Part shown: positions 52,792 through 60,823 of the stretch, in pieces | Position numbering within the stretch: position 1 is the first letter of the stretch | Layout: each line of letters starts with the position of its first letter | Assembly (NCBI RefSeq): GCF_000725805.1 | Contig: NZ_KL647134.1 | Span: forward strand, 1-64,000 | Origin: Streptomyces xanthophaeus | GTDB lineage: Bacteria; Actinomycetota; Actinomycetes; Streptomycetales; Streptomycetaceae | Reading direction: 5' to 3' | Length of the DNA: 64,000 nucleotides | Program-made: the position numbers and the translations under genes | The notes under the pieces: generated by a model | What the model was told of the DNA's origin: nothing | The model's database searches: none | Seen by the model: only the letters and a program-made list of their open reading frames with translations

Positions 52792-54048
52792 TCACGCGCC
52801 CGCGCCGGCCGACGGCGCGAAGACGGGGCGGAAGGTGGCGGTGATCGATTCCGCGACCGTCCGCAGGCTGTCGTGGTCCGGGGCGGAGCCGTAGACCACG
52901 CCCAAGTGGCTCTGGGTGCCCTCGCGCCAGTCCACGCGCCGCCCCGGTTCGGCGTGCGCCTCGACGTTGCGGACGCCGGGCAGCGCGGCGAGCTCGGGCA
53001 GCCCGTCGACCGAGGTGAGCGTGCCCGCGACGGCCGGCGGCGTGAGGAAGTACTGGTAGGTGACTCCGCGCTGGCGCGCGGCGGGGATACGGGGCTCCCG
53101 GCCGAGGGCGACCTCCAGGGCCACGCGCACCAGGTTGATCCCGGTGGCCCGGCGCAGGATCTCCGGGACGTACCCGCCGAGCCGTCCGTTGACCTCGATG
53201 ATGCGGGGCCCGTCCTGCGTCAGCTTGATCTCGGTGTGGGTGATGCCGTGGCGCAGGCCCAGGGCCGCCACCGCGGCGGCCTCCAGGGCCAGGACCTCGT
53301 CGGCGGCCTCCTGCGCGAGCGTGGCCGGCAGCAGCATCCCCGTCTCGCGGAAGGGCTCGGCGAGGGCGAACTTCCCGGTGACGCAGACCTGCCGGGAGCC
53401 GGCCGCGGTGTGGACGGACTCCACGGAGACGTAGTCCCCCCAGAACTCGCCCGCCACCTGCGGATCGCCCTCCAGCATCTGTTCGGCGACGAACTCGATG
53501 CCGGCGGGCCGGGCGGCCGCCGTGGCCAGGAACTCCTCGGCGGAGTCCACCCGGGTGGTGTGCAGGCTTCCGGCGCCGATCCGGGGCTTGATGACCGCCG
53601 GGACGCCGACGAGGGCGAGCGCCTCGGCGGGATCGTCCCCGATGACCGCGCAGCGGGTGGCCTGGACCCCGGCCTCGGCCAGGATCCGGCGCTGCACCAG
53701 CTTGTCCACCAGCGCCGGGATGAGACCGGTCTCGTGGTAGGGCAGCCCGAGTCCGGCGGCCGTGCGCGCCGTCTCGGCGAGCTGGTACTCGCTGTACGTC
53801 ACCACCCCGTCGACCCCGGCTTCCCGGAGCAGCCGGATCCGCTCCTGCGGGTCCCGTCCGGTGACGTCGACGACCTCGGCGAGGTCGAGCATGGACTGCC
53901 GGGCCGCGGCGGTGCCGGGCCGGTCGAAGTCGGCCACGAAGACCACTTCGCAGAGCCGGTGGGCGGCGGCCAGGATCTCGTTCGGCGTGGCGGAGCCGAG
54001 GTCGTGCAGGACCGCGACCCGGGGCACCTTGCGTATGTGCTCGGTCAC
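52792..54048 (-). CDS. ATP-grasp peptide/amino-acid ligase 5 (within the NRPS block)
   Basis: A protein of 418 residues. ATP-binding Lys 154 (VIKP), loop RIGAGSLHT, magnesium-binding Glu 273 (HTEI) and Glu 285 (IEV), and, alone of the five ligases, the classic Asn 287 (EVNGR). It lies between two NRPS genes, and both junctions are tight: its GTG overlaps the Thr-NRPS stop by 4 nt. This placement suggests it adds an amino acid to an NRPS-derived piece, or makes a dipeptide that enters the line. Confidence 0.85.
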   Translation of the reverse strand: MTEHIRKVPRVAVLHDLGSATPNEILAAAHRLCEVVFVADFDRPGTAAARQSMLDLAEVVDVTGRDPQERIRLLREAGVDGVVTYSEYQLAETARTAAGLGLPYHETGLIPALVDKLVQRRILAEAGVQATRCAVIGDDPAEALALVGVPAVIKPRIGAGSLHTTRVDSAEEFLATAAARPAGIEFVAEQMLEGDPQVAGEFWGDYVSVESVHTAAGSRQVCVTGKFALAEPFRETGMLLPATLAQEAADEVLALEAAAVAALGLRHGITHTEIKLTQDGPRIIEVNGRLGGYVPEILRRATGINLVRVALEVALGREPRIPAARQRGVTYQYFLTPPAVAGTLTSVDGLPELAALPGVRNVEAHAEPGRRVDWREGTQSHLGVVYGSAPDHDSLRTVAESITATFRPVFAPSAGAGA

Positions 54049-56948
54049 GGTCGCGCCGCCCCTGCTTCCGCTGCCGCCTGCTGCGCCGTGAGGTGCTCCA
54101 CGAGGCGCGCCGCCGTCGGCTTGAGGTACAGGTCGCGCAGGGGTACGGGCGGCAGACCCTCCCGGCGCAGGGCGGCGGAGAGCCGTACCGCGAGCAGGGA
54201 ATTGCCGCCGAGCTCGAAGAAGTCGTCGTCCGGGCCCACTTCGGGGCCGAGCGTGGCCCGCCAGGCGCGCAGGACCACGTCGGTCAGGCCCTCCTGCTCC
54301 GCGGGGGCTTCCGCTTCCGCCTCGGCGGCGGCCTCGGCATCGGCGGCCGCCTCGGCCGCGGGGAGCTGGTCCGGCTTCGGCAGCCTGGCCGCGTCCACCT
54401 TGCCGTTCACGGTGAGCGGGATCTCGGGCACCGCCGTGACGGTGCCCGGCACCATGTGCTCCGGGAGGACACCGCGCAGCCGGCGCCGGACCTCGGCGAC
54501 CGAGCCGGACGGCCGCAGCACCACGTAGGCGTCGAGGCGCACGCCGGCCGCGTCCCCGTCGCCCTGGTTCAGGACGACGGCGCCCGCGGAGACGGTCGGG
54601 TCGTCGAGCAGCACGGACCGGACCTCGCCGAGCTCGATGCGGTAGCCCCGCACCTTGACCTGGTCGTCGATGCGGCCGAGGTGGTCGAGCCGCCCGTCGG
54701 GACGGAGCCGGCCCAGGTCACCGCTGCGGTAGGCGCGTTCGCCGGTCAGCGGGTCGTCGACGAAGCGTTCGGCGGTGAGTTCCGGACGGTTCAGGTAGCG
54801 GTCGGCCACGCCCGCGCCGCCGACGTAGATCTCGCCGGGTACGCCCAGCGGCTGGACGCGGCCCCGGGTGTCGCGCACGGAGAGCGTCCATCCCGGCAGC
54901 GCCGTGCCCACCGAGCGGGAACCGGCGGCCACCTCGACGGGGGTGACCGTCTGGGTGGTGACGTGCACGGTGGTCTCGGTGATGCCGAACATGTTGACCA
55001 GCCGGCACCGGTCGTGCGGCTCGCGCCGGAACCACAGTTCCAGGGAGCGCACGTCCAGCGGTTCGCCGCCGAAGACCACGAGCCGCAGGGCGAGCGGCCG
55101 CTGCTGGTCCAGGTGCACGTCGCGCAGCGAGGCGAAGGCGGAGGGGGTCTGGCTCAGCACGGTGACGCGGCGCTCGACGAGCAGCGCGTGGAACTCCTCC
55201 GGGGAACGGGAGACCCAGTACGGCACCACGACGAGGTGGCCGCCGGTGAGCAGGCAGCCCCATATCTCCCACACGGAGAAGTCGAAGGCACTGGAGTGGA
55301 ACAGCGTCCACACGTCGTCCGGGCCCAGCCGCATGTCCTCGGCGGTGGCCGCCAGGAGCGCGCCGACGTTGCGGTGCGGGACGACCACACCCTTGGGCTT
55401 GCCGGTGGATCCGGAGGTGTAGATGACGTACGCCGGGGCGTCCGGGTCCTGCGCGGGCTCGGGCGCCTCGGCGGTGGATCCGGCCAGCGCGGCGGGCCGG
55501 ACCGCGGTGACGCCGTCGACGGCGGGGAAGCCGTCGAGGGTCGTGACCACGAGGCGCAGCCCCGCGTCCTCGGTCGTGTAGCGCAGCCGCTCGACGGGGT
55601 AGCGCGGGTCCATCGGGACGTAGGCGGCCCCGGTCTTGAGCACCGCGAGGAGGGTGACCAGCAGGTCGGCGTCCCGGTCCAGGCAGACGCCGACGAAGGA
55701 GCCCGGTCCGATGCCCCGTTCGGCCAGTCCGGCGGACATCCGGCTCGCGGCCCGGTCGAGCTCCGCGTACGTGAGCTGCTTCGCGGCGTCGGACAGCGCC
55801 GGGGCGCCGGGCCGGTCGGCCGCGATCGCGGCGAAGGCACCGTGGACGGTGGTGGCCGGACGGGAGGGGGCGGGCTCGGGGCGTCCGAGGGCCAGCAGAG
55901 CCGCGCCCTCCTGCCCGTCGGTCAGCTCGACGTCGGCGCTCAGCAGGTCCAGGGCGTTCGGCTTGGCGCCGATGAGCTCCGCCGTCCGGCCGACGTGGCG
56001 GGCCAGTTGCGCGGCCACCTCGGGGGCCAGCACGGACGCGTCGTAGTCGAGGCGGCCGGTGAAGGTGCCGTCGCGGCGCGGCTCCCAGGTGAAGGTCACC
56101 GGGAACGGCAGGTCCAGGAAGGGCCGGTAGGCCCCGTCCTGGCCGGACAGCTCCACGACTCCCACGGCGGGGACGGGCCGGTCGGCGCCGACGGGCGGGG
56201 CGGCGGCGATGGCCCGCTCGGCCTGCTGGACCAGGTCGGCGACCGGCGTGGCGTCGTCCACCGGCAGGGACACCGCGGCGAACCGGTCACGGCCCGCACG
56301 GTCGGCGGTGAGCAGGCCGACCGGCCGGCCCCGGTCCGCGTAGCGGGACAGCACGAGGGCGGTGGCGGCGAGGAGGACGGGGGTGGCAGGTTCCGGGGCG
56401 ACGGCCACGGGGCCGATGTGCGTCACGCCGGTGACGCCGGCGCGGCGCGGGTCGCCGAGGCCCCAGGCGGGCGGCGCGGCGTCCACGGCGGTGTGGCGCG
56501 GCGCGGCGCCGGGGCCGGCGAGGTGCTCCGCGGCGTCCGCGGTACCGGCCAGGACCCGGGCGACGAGGTCGAGCCCGGCGCTGTCGACGGCGCGGCGGTG
56601 GGCCACGAGGACCAGGTCGGCGGCTCCGTCGGGGTAGGCGAGCAGGACCGCGCGCAGCCCGTTGCCGTAGCGGGCGCTCTCGCGGGAGCGCAGCGCCTCG
56701 GAGGCGGGGTGGGCGGCGGGGGTGGCCACGTCCTCGACCCACAGCCGCAGGCCTGCGGGAAGGACGCCGGCGTCCCGGGCGGCGGCCAGCCGCCCGGTGG
56801 CCAGCTCGGCGGTGAGCCCGTCGGGCATCCGGCGCACCAGGCTGTGGCAGGCGCGCGCGGGCCGCGCGTCGAAGGTCGTCCCGGCGAAGAAGTCGGCAGC
56901 GCTGCCCGCGGGGCCGGCCGTCGGTGGCGGGCTGATCCGGGTTGACAT
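54045..56948 (-). CDS. NRPS: degenerate C, A(Thr), T (stand-alone loading protein)
   Basis: A protein of 967 residues. Residues 1-360 look like a worn condensation domain in which HHxxxDG reads H117-R-R-A-V-D-S, so it is probably inactive in bond formation. The A domain (365-880) has code residues D-F-W-S-V-G-M-V-H-K, near the threonine code DFWNIGMVHK. The carrier serine is Ser 917 (LGGNS). The protein has no C or TE domain after the carrier, so Thr is probably held for tailoring or passed on in trans. The ATG at 56948 has AGGAG seven bases upstream; an ATG at 57005 overlapping the SDR stop is the alternative start. Confidence 0.88.
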   Translation of the reverse strand: MSTRISPPPTAGPAGSAADFFAGTTFDARPARACHSLVRRMPDGLTAELATGRLAAARDAGVLPAGLRLWVEDVATPAAHPASEALRSRESARYGNGLRAVLLAYPDGAADLVLVAHRRAVDSAGLDLVARVLAGTADAAEHLAGPGAAPRHTAVDAAPPAWGLGDPRRAGVTGVTHIGPVAVAPEPATPVLLAATALVLSRYADRGRPVGLLTADRAGRDRFAAVSLPVDDATPVADLVQQAERAIAAAPPVGADRPVPAVGVVELSGQDGAYRPFLDLPFPVTFTWEPRRDGTFTGRLDYDASVLAPEVAAQLARHVGRTAELIGAKPNALDLLSADVELTDGQEGAALLALGRPEPAPSRPATTVHGAFAAIAADRPGAPALSDAAKQLTYAELDRAASRMSAGLAERGIGPGSFVGVCLDRDADLLVTLLAVLKTGAAYVPMDPRYPVERLRYTTEDAGLRLVVTTLDGFPAVDGVTAVRPAALAGSTAEAPEPAQDPDAPAYVIYTSGSTGKPKGVVVPHRNVGALLAATAEDMRLGPDDVWTLFHSSAFDFSVWEIWGCLLTGGHLVVVPYWVSRSPEEFHALLVERRVTVLSQTPSAFASLRDVHLDQQRPLALRLVVFGGEPLDVRSLELWFRREPHDRCRLVNMFGITETTVHVTTQTVTPVEVAAGSRSVGTALPGWTLSVRDTRGRVQPLGVPGEIYVGGAGVADRYLNRPELTAERFVDDPLTGERAYRSGDLGRLRPDGRLDHLGRIDDQVKVRGYRIELGEVRSVLLDDPTVSAGAVVLNQGDGDAAGVRLDAYVVLRPSGSVAEVRRRLRGVLPEHMVPGTVTAVPEIPLTVNGKVDAARLPKPDQLPAAEAAADAEAAAEAEAEAPAEQEGLTDVVLRAWRATLGPEVGPDDDFFELGGNSLLAVRLSAALRREGLPPVPLRDLYLKPTAARLVEHLTAQQAAAEAGAARP

Positions 56949-57001
56949 GCTGATCTCCTGGCTCGTGCTGGTGGGAGGCGGGGTGGTGGGGTGCTGTGCG
57001 C

Positions 57002-57826
57002 TCATCGCGTGCTGAATCCGCCGTCGACGGTGACGACGCTCCCGGTCACCTGACGGGCGTCGTCGCTGGCGAGGTACAGGGCGGCCGAGGACACGTCCTC
57101 GGGGTTCACCAGGGCGTTCATCGGCTGGGACTCCAGGAACGCGGTCTCCTGGTCCTCCGGGGCGACACCGAGCGAGCGGGCGACCTCCGAGAGCATCCGG
57201 CCTTCGAGGGCGGCCTCCTCGCGGACCTGTCCGGGACACAGGGCATTGACCCGGATCTGGAGGGCCGCGTAGTCGAGGGCCGCGGCCTTGGTGAGTCCGA
57301 TCAGGCCGTGCTTGGCGGCGACGTAACCGGCGAAGTAGCGGTAGCCGACGAGCCCCGCCGTCGAGGAGATGTTCACGATGCTGCCGGAGCGCTGCCGGGC
57401 CATGGCGGGGGCAACGCCCTTGATCATGCGCCAGGCGCCGGACAGGTCGACGTCGAGCATGACGCGCCACTCGTCCTCGGTGATCTCGTGGCTGGCCTTG
57501 CCGGAAGGGGCCGCGATCCCGGCGTTGTTGAGCAGGACGTCGATGCGGCCGAACCGGTCGAGGGTGTCGGCGACGGCGGCGTCGATGTCCTCCTGCCGCC
57601 GTACGTCCGCCCGGGTGGCCAGGACGGAGGCGCCCCGCTCGCGGCAGAGCCGTGCGGTGGCTTCGAGCTGGGCGGACGTGCCGAGCGGGTAGGGCACGTC
57701 GTCGATGTCGGCGGCCACGTCGAGGAGCGCGAGGTCGGCGCCCTCCTCGGCGAACCTCAGGGCGCAGGCACGGCCGAGGCCGCGGGCGGCGCCGGTGATG
57801 AGGACGGTCTTCTGGGAGAGTCGCAC
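57002..57826 (-). CDS. Short-chain dehydrogenase/reductase
   Basis: A protein of 274 residues. The cofactor loop is TGAARGLG, the catalytic Ser lies in NISSTAG and the Tyr-Lys pair in YVAAKHG. The wording around LDVAADIDDVPYPLG resembles mycofactocin-coupled SDRs, which oxidise alcohols and hold their NAD tightly, but the match is not decisive. It lies one base after the thioesterase stop (TGA-C-GTG) and directly before the Thr-NRPS gene. Oxidation of the Thr hydroxyl or of a hydroxylated intermediate is a possible role. Confidence 0.87.
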   Translation of the reverse strand: MRLSQKTVLITGAARGLGRACALRFAEEGADLALLDVAADIDDVPYPLGTSAQLEATARLCRERGASVLATRADVRRQEDIDAAVADTLDRFGRIDVLLNNAGIAAPSGKASHEITEDEWRVMLDVDLSGAWRMIKGVAPAMARQRSGSIVNISSTAGLVGYRYFAGYVAAKHGLIGLTKAAALDYAALQIRVNALCPGQVREEAALEGRMLSEVARSLGVAPEDQETAFLESQPMNALVNPEDVSSAALYLASDDARQVTGSVVTVDGGFSTR

Positions 57827-57827
57827 G

Positions 57828-58553
57828 TCAGTTCTCCGTACGCCCGGACCGCAGTCGCGAGGCGATCAGCTCGAGCAGCGACTTGGCATCCGCGTCGAGG
57901 TACATGTGGTCACCGGGTACGTCCACGGCGGTGAAGGCCGCACTGGTCGCGTCGCGCCAGTGGCCGGCCGCTTCGGCCGAGACGAGGTGGTCGTCGACGC
58001 CGCGGACCGAGGTGATGGGCGCGGTGAGCTTGCGCTCGGAGGCGGGCGCGTAGGCCTCGTGCATCTCCACGTCGGCCCGGAGGGTGGGGAGCAGCAGCTC
58101 GCGCATCTCCGGGATCTCGAAGGCGGGGTGCGTGTAGCCCGCGAACTCCTGGACCCGGGCGAGGAAGGCGTCGTCGTCCAGACCGGTCGCCCGCTCGGTA
58201 CGGCCGTTCCACGGCCCCTGCGATCCGCTCACGAACAGGTGGACCAGCTCGCCCGCGCCGTGGTCGGCGATCCGGTGGGCCAGCTCGTACGCGAGGATCG
58301 CGCCGAGGCTGTGCCCGAACACGGCCACCGGCCCGTCCCCCGCGGCTTCGAGGGCATCGGCCAGCAGCCCGTCGGCGGCGGCGTGCACGTCGGTGTACGG
58401 GTCCTGGTCGAGCAGGCGCTCACGGCCGGGCAACTGGAGCGGCCGGACTTCGACGCCCTCGACCCCGAGGGAACACCAGGGCTTGTAGAAGCTGGCACCG
58501 GCGCCGGCGAAGGGCAGACACAGCAGAGGCAGGGCATGGGACATGGCGCTCAT
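57828..58553 (-). CDS. Type II thioesterase 2, first gene of the cluster
   Basis: A protein of 241 residues of the TEII group: LLCLPFAGAGASFY, nucleophile Ser 82 in GHSLG, and His in PGDHMYL. It heads the NRPS operon and is probably the editing enzyme of the carrier proteins. The start at 58553 (MSAMSHALPLL) is one choice; the ATG at 58544 has GGAG at a somewhat long distance and is equally likely. The open frame extends to 58676, but that part lacks family similarity. The cluster promoter should lie just upstream. Confidence 0.87.
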   Translation of the reverse strand: MSAMSHALPLLCLPFAGAGASFYKPWCSLGVEGVEVRPLQLPGRERLLDQDPYTDVHAAADGLLADALEAAGDGPVAVFGHSLGAILAYELAHRIADHGAGELVHLFVSGSQGPWNGRTERATGLDDDAFLARVQEFAGYTHPAFEIPEMRELLLPTLRADVEMHEAYAPASERKLTAPITSVRGVDDHLVSAEAAGHWRDATSAAFTAVDVPGDHMYLDADAKSLLELIASRLRSGRTEN

Positions 58554-58719
58554 GGCTCCGTAAAGGAAGTTCGAACAAAGACTGGTCGGTCCGTCACGGG
58601 GGATCGCGCGCCGAGCTGTCGGCGGAACCCGTCGGCAGTGGTCGGTGCCGAGGGCCGCAGGAGGCTCGAACCGCACGGGTCCGGAAATCGACAGAGTCCG
58701 ATTTCGCCAAACACGGAAA

Positions 58720-58733
58720 TGACGTCGGCGTCA
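58720..58733. promoter_or_regulatory. TGACG-N4-CGTCA palindrome upstream of the cluster
   Basis: The element lies 167 bp before the first cluster gene. It resembles the TGACGTCA sites in front of the LmbU-type gene and may be a shared operator. Confidence 0.4.
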
Positions 58734-59017
58734 TCATCCAGCCCCCCGCGCCGATCGACGAATGGATCATGCAACAGGTCGCAAGCGTTGTCGAGCGTGA
58801 TTCGAGTGCCTTCGGGGCACGATGGCCCTATAGCGCAAAGGGGCAGCGATGAAAAGCTCTTCGAGGGCCGAATCCGGCGACGGACGGAGAAAGTCCGTCG
58901 CCCTGGAGCCCGTACCTCCGATGACCTCCGGCGCGGCTCGGCGCCCGGCTTCCGGCAGTAAGCGGGTATCAGCCACCGAACTCCCGGTAACGGTGCGGGG
59001 CCTCGCGCTTCGACCGG

Positions 59018-59047
59018 CCCGCGTGTCCCGCTGGCGGGACACGCGGG
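59018..59047. other. Perfect 14-bp hairpin in the divergent region
   Basis: CCCGCGTGTCCCGC (59018-59031) and its complement (59034-59047) are separated by two bases. It may isolate the two divergent transcription units; no gene clearly ends here. Confidence 0.6.
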
Positions 59048-59880
59048 TGCCCGCCGCGAGGGCCGGCCGAATCCTTTCAGCCGAAATCGCTGCGGATCGC
59101 AGGGCGGCCCGGAAGGTAATTGAAAGTGGCCATTCCGGTTCCACCGGACCTCCGGCGGGCCATGAACTCCGAGTAATTAACCCGAGAACAAGAGATCCCG
59201 GGGGCGGTCCTTTATGAACGCTCGATGTCCATACGGAATGAGCCCTCCGCGCAGGTCCACACAAGAGCGCCGAATGGATTCCGGAATACACGGACCGGCA
59301 TTTCCGGCCCCTTCACCGCCCCGTCCGCCACCCCGCCCACCGCCCCGCCCACCGCCCCCTTCGGCCCGCTCCCCGGCACCCGGCCCGGAGCCGGGAGAGG
59401 GGGGCGGCCGGCCGCCCCTGACCGACGCCGGCCGGGCAAGGGCAGCAGATCCTCCTGCCGGACGCCCGATCCACCGGAAGAACCACGGTTCCACCACGGA
59501 AGTGGGCACACCCGTCCCGGGCTTGGCATTCTTCTGCCAGGCACGATTAATGCCGGTCGATTGATCTGGACCAGGCCACAGCGCGATGTCAAACTCCTTG
59601 TTGACCAGCGCTTGTTGCCCGCCGCATGGGGAGCGGTAAATTGACGCGAAACTGTACATACAGGCCGACCGGGGCACATAGCCCGGTCCGGCCACCGGCC
59701 ATCGCTCGTTGAGCCGGCGGCGCCTTCGCGCCCGCGTGCATCGCACGGCACGGTTCACCAGCTTCCGCCGGGACGGTGGTCAGGTGCTGCGGTCCGACCG
59801 CAGTACCACCTTCCCGCGCCAGGCCCACGTGCCCGCAGCACGACAGCTCCGCGCTCAACAGCACGGCACAAAAGCACATT

Positions 59881-59947
59881 TGACGTCACGTCACAAGGCG
59901 GAACACCGACCGACAGACCGCTTCCTGCCTTGATCGACCTGACGTCA
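59881..59947. promoter_or_regulatory. Two TGACGTCA palindromes upstream of the LmbU-type gene
   Basis: TGACGTCA occurs at 59881-59888, extended by CGTCA to 59893, and again at 59940-59947. They lie about 30-100 bp before the regulator start, as expected for operator sites. Which protein binds them is unknown. Confidence 0.45.
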
Positions 59948-59979
59948 ACCGACCGAACTTGACCAGAGAAGTGAGCAGC

Positions 59980-60609
59980 ATGGAGACGAGTACGACCGCC
60001 CTGCGCACGCCCAGACCCGCCCCCGGTGTACCGCCCCTCACGCGCCGCACCGGCCTGTCCCTGCCACCGGACTTCCCCCTGTCGGAGTGGAAGCGGTTCG
60101 GCAGACACCTCTTCCTGATAGCGGACTCCTCGTGCTGGTGGCTCGGCGACTGGCTGATCTTCGGCCAGGAGACCTACCCCGGCCGTTACCGGCAGGCCAT
60201 GGAGGAGACCTGCCTGGACTACAAGACCCTGCGGAACTACGCATGGATCGCCCGGCGGTTCCCGGCCTCGGAGCGGCATCCCAAGGTCAGCTTCCAGCAC
60301 CACGCCGAGGTCGCCTCGCTCGAACCCGCGAAGCGCGCGATGTGGCTGGAGCGCGCCGCCCAGGAGGGCTGGTCCCGCAACGCGCTGCGCCAGCACCTGC
60401 GGCAGGCGGCGCTGGCCGGATCGGCGGCCGCGGCGGGCGAGGGGGCCGACCGCAAGGAAGCCGAGGTCCAGCTCCAGCTCCGTACGACGGCGGAGCGGGA
60501 GACCCTCTGGGCGGGCGCCGCCGAGCGCTCCGGCCGGGAACTGGCCGACTGGATCATCATCAGCCTGGACCGCGCCGCACAGCGCGAGACGGCCGCGCTC
60601 AGCAATTAG
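59980..60609 (+). CDS. LmbU-family transcriptional regulator
   Basis: A protein of 209 residues of the LmbU/NovE/HmtD/CloE family. The family core is clear: TGLSLPPDFPLSEWKRFGRHL, SCWWLGDWLIFGQ, DYKTLRNYAWIARRFPASER, and HHAEVASLEPAKRAMWLERAAQEGWSRNALRQHLR. LmbU is the DNA-binding activator of lincomycin genes, and relatives sit in novobiocin, clorobiocin and hormaomycin clusters, so this is the probable pathway regulator of the cluster next door. The ATG at 59980 has AGAGAAG at a good distance. From memory, LmbU sites contain CGCCGGCG; one copy lies at 58502-58509 inside the first cluster gene, but such sequence is common in GC-rich DNA. Confidence 0.9.
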   Translation: METSTTALRTPRPAPGVPPLTRRTGLSLPPDFPLSEWKRFGRHLFLIADSSCWWLGDWLIFGQETYPGRYRQAMEETCLDYKTLRNYAWIARRFPASERHPKVSFQHHAEVASLEPAKRAMWLERAAQEGWSRNALRQHLRQAALAGSAAAAGEGADRKEAEVQLQLRTTAERETLWAGAAERSGRELADWIIISLDRAAQRETAALSN

Positions 60610-60613
60610 CTCT

Positions 60614-60655
60614 CAGCAGTAGCAGTCAGCAGTAGCAGTCAGCAGCACCAGCAGT
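60614..60655. repeat. CAG-rich tandem repeat after the LmbU-type gene
   Basis: CAGCAGTAGCAGT is repeated exactly at 60614-60626 and 60627-60639, then a degenerate copy CAGCAGCACCAGCAGT at 60640-60655. It begins five bases after the stop codon. Confidence 0.85.
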
Positions 60656-60823
60656 CAGCACGTCTGTCGGCACAGCAGCACCGGATCAGCACGGTCGGCC
60701 CGCCACGGGGGGAACATGGGCGGGCGGCCTGTCTGCGCCCGGGCCGTGCGGATCACCCCGGCGTGGCAGCTCCGCCCCCATGGAAGGATGGGCCGGAACG
60801 TCACCATCGAAGGAGATGACCGC

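Larger units (their letters stand above)
58554..59979. promoter_or_regulatory. 1.4-kb divergent intergenic region, no convincing gene
   Basis: Between the first cluster gene and the LmbU-type regulator. GC content is visibly lower and codon bias in every open frame is weak, so ORFs here (for example 58849-59217 plus and 59177-59758 minus) are not supported. It holds a 14-bp-stem hairpin (59018-59031 with 59034-59047), a C-rich 12-bp repeat around 59325-59358, and TGACGTCA-type palindromes at 58720, 59881 and 59940. A frame at about 58600-58850, ending in RWPYSAKGQR and a stop, reads somewhat like protein and could be a relic. Confidence 0.6.

Noticed and set aside
58502..58509. CGCCGGCG as a LmbU binding site
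   Set aside because: The motif is expected often in such GC-rich DNA, and this copy is inside a coding sequence downstream of the start; kept only as a note.
58849..59217. A 122-residue plus-strand ORF in the divergent region
   Set aside because: Weak third-position GC bias, no recognisable motif, and a perfect hairpin (59018-59047) inside it.
59177..59758. A 193-residue minus-strand ORF in the divergent region
   Set aside because: Codon use is atypical and the middle is a Gly/Arg repeat created by the C-rich 12-bp repeat; no homology recognised.
60614..60655. Possible CRISPR-like repeat
   Set aside because: The units are 13 bp, directly adjacent without spacers, and no cas genes are present.
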